Shown piece after piece: positions 6,101 to 7,010 of a stretch of DNA of 7,010 bases. The notes beneath the pieces were generated by a model. That model saw nothing but the letters and a program-made list of their open reading frames with translations, searched no databases and was not told where the DNA came from. The stretch's first letter is position 1, and each line of letters begins with the position of its first letter. The DNA is from Desulfuromonadaceae bacterium. GTDB lineage: Bacteria; Desulfobacterota; Desulfuromonadia; Desulfuromonadales; Geopsychrobacteraceae. Both the position numbers and the translations under genes were made by a program. The stretch spans positions 1 to 7,010 of the forward strand of contig JADGED010000125.1 of the NCBI GenBank assembly GCA_016744555.1, written 5' to 3'.

Positions 6101-7010
6101 CACATCCAGGCTGGCATCGTTGAGAATAGTAAAATCAACACAGGCGGTCGACTTAAATACGAAATCATCCACTTCATGAACAGCAGTGGCTCCACCAGTA
6201 AATCCTTCAAAGGCAACTTTCCAATAGTCGGGGAGAGGATACTGAACATCGTAAATATCAATACTATCGAAGATAATCGTATAATCATCACCGTCCGGGG
6301 TGCCGTCGGCATCTCTTTTCAGCGTGAGATAGATATGACCATTGACTTCATCAGTGCTGTCAATCTCGACGAGATATTTGTGACCGTCGAGGTTTTGATC
6401 TATTTGAGGGCTAACAACAGCGGTATCGACAATAGAAAGATCAGAACGTTTAATAGTTATTGAATTGGCAGTTGCTGGAGCAGTTCTATTGCCATATTCG
6501 TCCAGGTAAATGTGCAACCAAGCAACGCCAGAAGCATCCGTTAACTGGATATCTGTAGCATCAGCGGCATCATCATAAGTGAACGCAGTAAATTCTAAAG
6601 TTGATTGTGTCCCTTTGGCATAGGCGTAATCTTTATAGATTGCCTTTGTGTCCAAGTAATTTTGGACATCGGTAAGTCGAAGCCTGCCATGATCAATATT
6701 AGGGCTGTAGATCGGACTGGTGTCGCTGATTAATTCCCAGAGTGAGAGATCTGAACTAAAGTTGTCACGAAAACAGATATCTTGTGTTTCGGTAGCATCA
6801 TTAATAATGTTGATAGTCAGAGTTTGGGTGACAGTACTGCCATTTCCAGCTGCGGTCACAATTACGGTGTAAACAGACTTTACTTCGTAGTTTGGCACCT
6901 CTTTAAAGGTCAAAACACCCAAAGCCGGATCAATAGTGAAATAGCTGGCATCAGCTCCACCGATAGTAAAAGTGCCTTCGCCAGTGATGGTGGTGACAAC
7001 GGCACTACTA
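1..7010 (-). CDS. Giant multidomain cadherin/lectin surface protein (partial, both ends outside window)
   Basis: One minus-strand frame (complete codons 7009 down to 2) is open for 2,336 codons with no stop, and it translates into recognisable extracellular domains from end to end. Order: cadherin-like A1 (1-75), jelly roll L1 (76-291), cadherin-like B1 (292-380), seven-repeat beta-propeller (398-741), cadherin-like C1 (742-828), A2 (829-925), L2 (926-1144), B2 (1145-1238), Ig-like E2 (1239-1334), a CADG domain split by a C-type-lectin-like insert (1335-1698), tandem-95-like domain (1699-1791), A3 (1792-1888), L3 (1889-2108), B3 (2109-2202), E3 (2203-2299), start of another CADG domain (2300-2336). 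The composition is acidic and rich in Asp, Thr, Ser, Gly and Asn, with only six cysteines and no membrane-spanning stretch. Such proteins are usually secreted adhesins or matrix proteins; that role is inferred. The true start, secretion signal and C-terminus are not visible, so the secretion route is unknown. Frame and strand are near certain, function much less so. Confidence 0.95.
113..403 (-). repeat. Ig-like domain E3 (YVWQR type)
   Basis: Residues 2203-2299, the counterpart of E2. Matching elements are PILSGTMALGETV, GSWDDEDVPSGLSFNYVWQR, DSDSPTYTIT, TNKYLRAVVVGVDGDY and a final AKSSWQKIT strand. The short QPPV linker then enters the next CADG domain, as TPPVPG does after E2. The shared B-E-CADG order after L2 and L3 shows that the duplicated unit extends past the A-L-B core in these two copies. 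Confidence 0.75.
404..685 (-). repeat. Cadherin-like domain B3
   Basis: Residues 2109-2202. The segments SSYDENDTVQIQVQAGFKNDN, VYSIIGGADAASFNLAAETG, ELTFVSAPNYEVQQSYQVDI, DGRSTNETLTININ and terminal DLNEAP align along their whole length with B2 (94 residues each). The DEN, PNYE and DLNEAP positions are likely calcium ligands. The domain follows L3 directly after its closing GSCV. Confidence 0.85.
686..1345 (-). repeat. Jelly-roll lectin-like domain L3
   Basis: Residues 1889-2108. It carries DRCFSDSFNRDLTQW, YTPTLENGRLRLTEAEN, VYAKNTHTIVEFTAFAYAGTGADL, LDEYGG, GHRYRIELDSTDEANGNVWLTIKR, acidic loop DADGIPDGDDY (2049-2059), PLPD and HEVDDF (2095-2100). Cys1892 and Cys2107 match the terminal cysteine pairs of L1 and L2. 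Its opening CFSDSFNRDL and AYAGTGAD are the parts most like MshQ-type LamG domains. It is the most diverged of the three copies. Confidence 0.75.
1346..1636 (-). repeat. Cadherin-like domain A3
   Basis: Residues 1792-1888, 97 long like A2. It starts IGEITSNGGAA, has IDYAEN, VTTITGEGFYELSGADAEYLTID, LQFIESPDYESKNRYDIVV and ends DDATET. Compared with A1 and A2 it carries SPDYES instead of PNYEV and DRITG instead of DPxLG, so it is the most diverged of the three. The ATET end again leads straight into the lectin domain, here IDRCF. Confidence 0.85.
1637..1915 (-). other. Tandem-95-type cadherin-like domain
   Basis: Residues 1699-1791, following the NTNDAP end of the CADG domain. It shows SYDDVDGDTVIATLKTAPTLGTI, ING-TTIKYTSHG, FLGDDSFVITFSDGHGFTVD and a closing ATVTD strand. 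This D-x-DGD...L...P-x-LGT......Y-T......G-x-D-S-F......D-G-x-G layout is that of the 95-residue cadherin-like repeats of large bacterial adhesins, and its length (93) agrees. The VDGD, GDDSF and SDGHG motifs are likely calcium ligands. Only one copy is present, used here as the joint between the CTLD-bearing CADG domain and the third A-L-B unit. Confidence 0.75.
2102..2545 (-). other. C-type-lectin-like domain (CTLD), cysteine-free
   Basis: Residues 1489-1636. The opening HYYEAVN strand, the first helix region TDAKNVASTRSYNGMVGYLATITS, the second helix ENAFVNAQSAYHAW, the WLGG motif (1544-1547), DDYWRWETG (1556-1564), YTNWQ (1588-1592), the NGQW strand and the closing HYIVEYSG strand follow the C-type-lectin fold in order. 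Typical bacterial CTLDs also lack disulfides, and no cysteine is present here. The canonical calcium and sugar motifs (EPN or QPD, and WND) are not recognisable: TNWQNND stands where a G-E-P-N type sequence is expected, and WFT where WND is expected. Ligand binding, if any, may therefore be calcium independent or protein directed. Confidence 0.8.
2573..2839 (-). other. Beta-sandwich-like segment preceding the C-type-lectin-like domain
   Basis: Residues 1391-1479, inside the split CADG domain. Visible elements are YSVTIEQGYTSGDSLSF, LLPAGVTYVWNSSVGKLTFYG, TATPESWAALLRTVTITL and a final KVGFSEG. The layout (GD-x-L-x-F, G-x-LTF-x-G-TAT, W-x-ALLRTVT) resembles a module often found immediately before C-type-lectin-like domains in large gammaproteobacterial proteins, as I recall it; I cannot assign a named family. 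It probably forms one structural unit with the following domain. Confidence 0.5.
3008..3295 (-). repeat. Ig-like domain E2 (YQWQR type)
   Basis: Residues 1239-1334. The pattern ITGTLTVGQTVT, GDWSDQDADGL, YSYQWQR, GSTYFIT, DINKFIRVVVVAND is the well-known bacterial Ig-like repeat in which a tryptophan strand (YxWQR) packs against a K-x-I/L-R-V-x-V strand. It is about 96 residues, the usual length. Copy E3 (113-403) has the matching LGETV, GSWDDED, YVWQR, SPTYTIT and NKYLRAVVV elements. In large secreted adhesins these act as spacer modules. The TPPVPG linker joins it to the following CADG domain. Confidence 0.8.
3296..3577 (-). repeat. Cadherin-like domain B2
   Basis: Residues 1145-1238. Key segments are LSFIENSTDTIQI, SYSIVGGTDSDKFTLDSGTG, LSFNAPPNYEMQDRYEV, VIDGDGRTDTQ and the terminal DINDAP. 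The ENS, PNYE and DINDAP motifs are the calcium-coordinating positions expected of cadherin repeats, so this copy probably binds calcium at its C-terminal junction. It leads directly into Ig-like domain E2, the same order as B3 to E3. Confidence 0.85.
3578..4234 (-). repeat. Jelly-roll lectin-like domain L2
   Basis: Residues 926-1144 (219, against 216 in L1 and 220 in L3). It has the same landmarks as L1: DICF..TFSYDL..W, YTPNIVNGRLRLTD, VYAKGTQTTIEFTAF, LDEYG, GHKYLLELD, NGHIYLTLKR, acidic loop DADGVPDGDDY (1086-1096), YPLPD and HEVDDF (1131-1136). Cys929 and Cys1143 occupy the same terminal positions as in L1. Between LDEYG and GHKY the sequence is the least conserved of the domain, a candidate ligand-specificity loop. 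Sugar binding is inferred from the fold. Confidence 0.75.
4235..4525 (-). repeat. Cadherin-like domain A2
   Basis: Residues 829-925, the complete version of the A domain. It begins VGSITSN, followed by INFAEN, VTTIIGDGTFSLSGADAAYF, TIDPVLG, IQFVEIPNYEVRSSY, and ends TQALTVNIDNDVTET. Copy A3 shares the G-x-ITSN...G start and the ITG/IGxG...LSGADA core, and A1 shares everything from VTTI onward. The VTET end abuts the lectin opening DICF, so A and L are always joined without a linker. Confidence 0.85.
4526..4786 (-). other. Cadherin-like domain C1 after the propeller
   Basis: Residues 742-828. This is a complete classical bacterial cadherin repeat: YSISENTTAITDFAVID, SYAISGTDSALFAINSSTG, ELTFKVAPDFEHPADTDADN, then YILDLHA and a closing IMVIVTD strand. 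The sequences ENTT (L-x-E motif equivalent), DFEHPAD.D.DN (DRE/PDFE region) and VTDE are calcium-ligand positions in cadherins. Unlike A and B it retains the DFE-P-DTDADN insertion typical of free-standing bacterial cadherin repeats. It joins the propeller to the second A-L-B unit. Confidence 0.85.
4787..5818 (-). other. Seven-repeat beta-propeller domain
   Basis: Residues 398-741 form seven tandem repeats of 46-52 residues, beginning at Trp398, 450, 496, 546, 597, 646 and 693. Each starts W-x-x-V/I-G, often followed by a GFS-type turn, then a hydrophobic strand ending in Asp (LAFD, LAID, IAFD, LSLD), a Y-x-S-Y/F-x-D strand (LYLSYR, LYVSFRD, PYISYIE, AYLSYQD, PYVGFKD) and a V-x-x-F/Y-x-x-x-x-W strand into the next repeat. 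Seven repeats and a final V-M-H-W-T-Y strand fit a closed seven-bladed propeller. Similar W-x-x-VG repeats occur in large bacterial surface proteins. There is no catalytic signature, so a protein- or glycan-binding platform is more likely than an enzyme. It has no counterpart after B2 or B3 in this window. Confidence 0.8.
5870..6136 (-). repeat. Cadherin-like domain B1
   Basis: Residues 292-380. The pattern is SYSISGTDAAAFALDSATG, LLSF, PDYAAKSSYAV, then a TTTKNFTINIT closing strand. This matches B2 and B3 in length (89-94 residues) and layout, including the S-F-N-D-D-N lead-in to SYSISG. Unlike B2 and B3 it lacks the terminal D-I/L-N-D/E-A-P calcium linker and instead passes through a PKRYFLL stretch into the beta-propeller. 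Loss of that linker may mark where the propeller was joined. Confidence 0.8.
6137..6784 (-). repeat. Jelly-roll (concanavalin/LamG-like) lectin domain L1
   Basis: Residues 76-291. It opens with DICF..NFSSDLSLW and NGRLRLT-type strands (here HGRLRLT), the usual start of LamG-like jelly rolls, and recalls the LamG-like domain of MshQ. Then come an EFTAF strand, a YLDEYG turn, HKYLVEID, NGHIYLTLKRDADG and an acidic loop DADGTPDGDDY (233-243) that resembles a thrombospondin-type-3 calcium loop. It closes with YPLPD, FTGG and HEVDDF (278-283), reminiscent of the penultimate strands of concanavalin-type domains. Cys79 and Cys290 sit at the two ends and probably form a disulfide closing the domain. 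A carbohydrate-binding role is inferred from the fold only. It is closer in sequence to L2 than to L3. Confidence 0.75.
6785..7009 (-). repeat. Cadherin-like domain A1 (C-terminal part; first A-L-B unit)
   Basis: Residues 1-75 are the tail of a cadherin-like beta-sandwich whose N-terminal strands lie beyond the window. The visible part has the standard order: GADASYFTID, a turn (ALG), LTF, then PNYE followed by a Y-T-V-I-V-T strand, and a closing TQTLTINI strand ending NDATET. The GADA..F.ID...G.L.F...PNYE pattern is typical of bacterial cadherin repeats. It is clearly homologous to A2 (4235-4525) and A3 (1346-1636), which are complete at 97 residues. Its ATET end runs directly into the CF of the following jelly roll, as in the other two copies. 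Confidence 0.85.

Noticed and set aside
404..7009. Repeats as an assembly artefact
   Set aside because: The three A-L-B copies differ at many synonymous and nonsynonymous positions and carry different downstream domains, so they are real diverged duplicates.
1..7010. CRISPR array, tRNA, rRNA, insertion sequence, promoter or terminator
   Set aside because: Repeats are protein-domain repeats of hundreds of bases with diverged DNA. There is no short regularly spaced repeat, cloverleaf, inverted terminal repeat or transposase, and no noncoding gap in which to place regulatory sites.

Overview
The whole 7,010-base window lies inside one very large gene on the minus strand. Reading down from base 7009, one frame stays open for 2,336 consecutive codons with no stop. 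No start codon context, signal peptide, stop or terminator falls inside the window, so both ends of the protein lie outside it. Short open frames on either strand are out-of-frame shadows of this gene. There is no intergenic DNA, RNA gene, mobile element or CRISPR array. Residue numbers below count from the first complete codon (7009-7007).

The product looks like a giant, acidic, Asp/Thr/Ser-rich extracellular mosaic protein built mostly of beta-sandwich domains. In N-to-C order it runs: partial cadherin-like domain A1, jelly-roll lectin-like domain L1, cadherin-like B1, a seven-repeat beta-propeller, cadherin-like C1; then A2, L2, B2, an Ig-like domain E2, a dystroglycan-type cadherin (CADG) domain split by an insert containing a C-type-lectin-like domain, and a tandem-95-like cadherin domain; then A3, L3, B3, E3 and the start of another CADG domain at the window edge. 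The core A-L-B block therefore occurs three times (about 230-411 residues each as seen), with different cargo after each copy.

The likely role is adhesion or carbohydrate binding at the cell surface or in the matrix. Calcium probably stiffens the chain (DxND, PNYE and DADGxPDGDD motifs), while the jelly rolls, propeller and C-type-lectin-like fold would be the binding heads. This is inference from domain architecture; no ligand can be read from the sequence.

The organism is most likely a Gram-negative bacterium, plausibly a marine gammaproteobacterium. The base composition is moderate, and the lectin domains recall the LamG-like domain of the MSHA-associated protein MshQ of Vibrio and Shewanella relatives. 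This placement is tentative because there are no housekeeping genes in the window.
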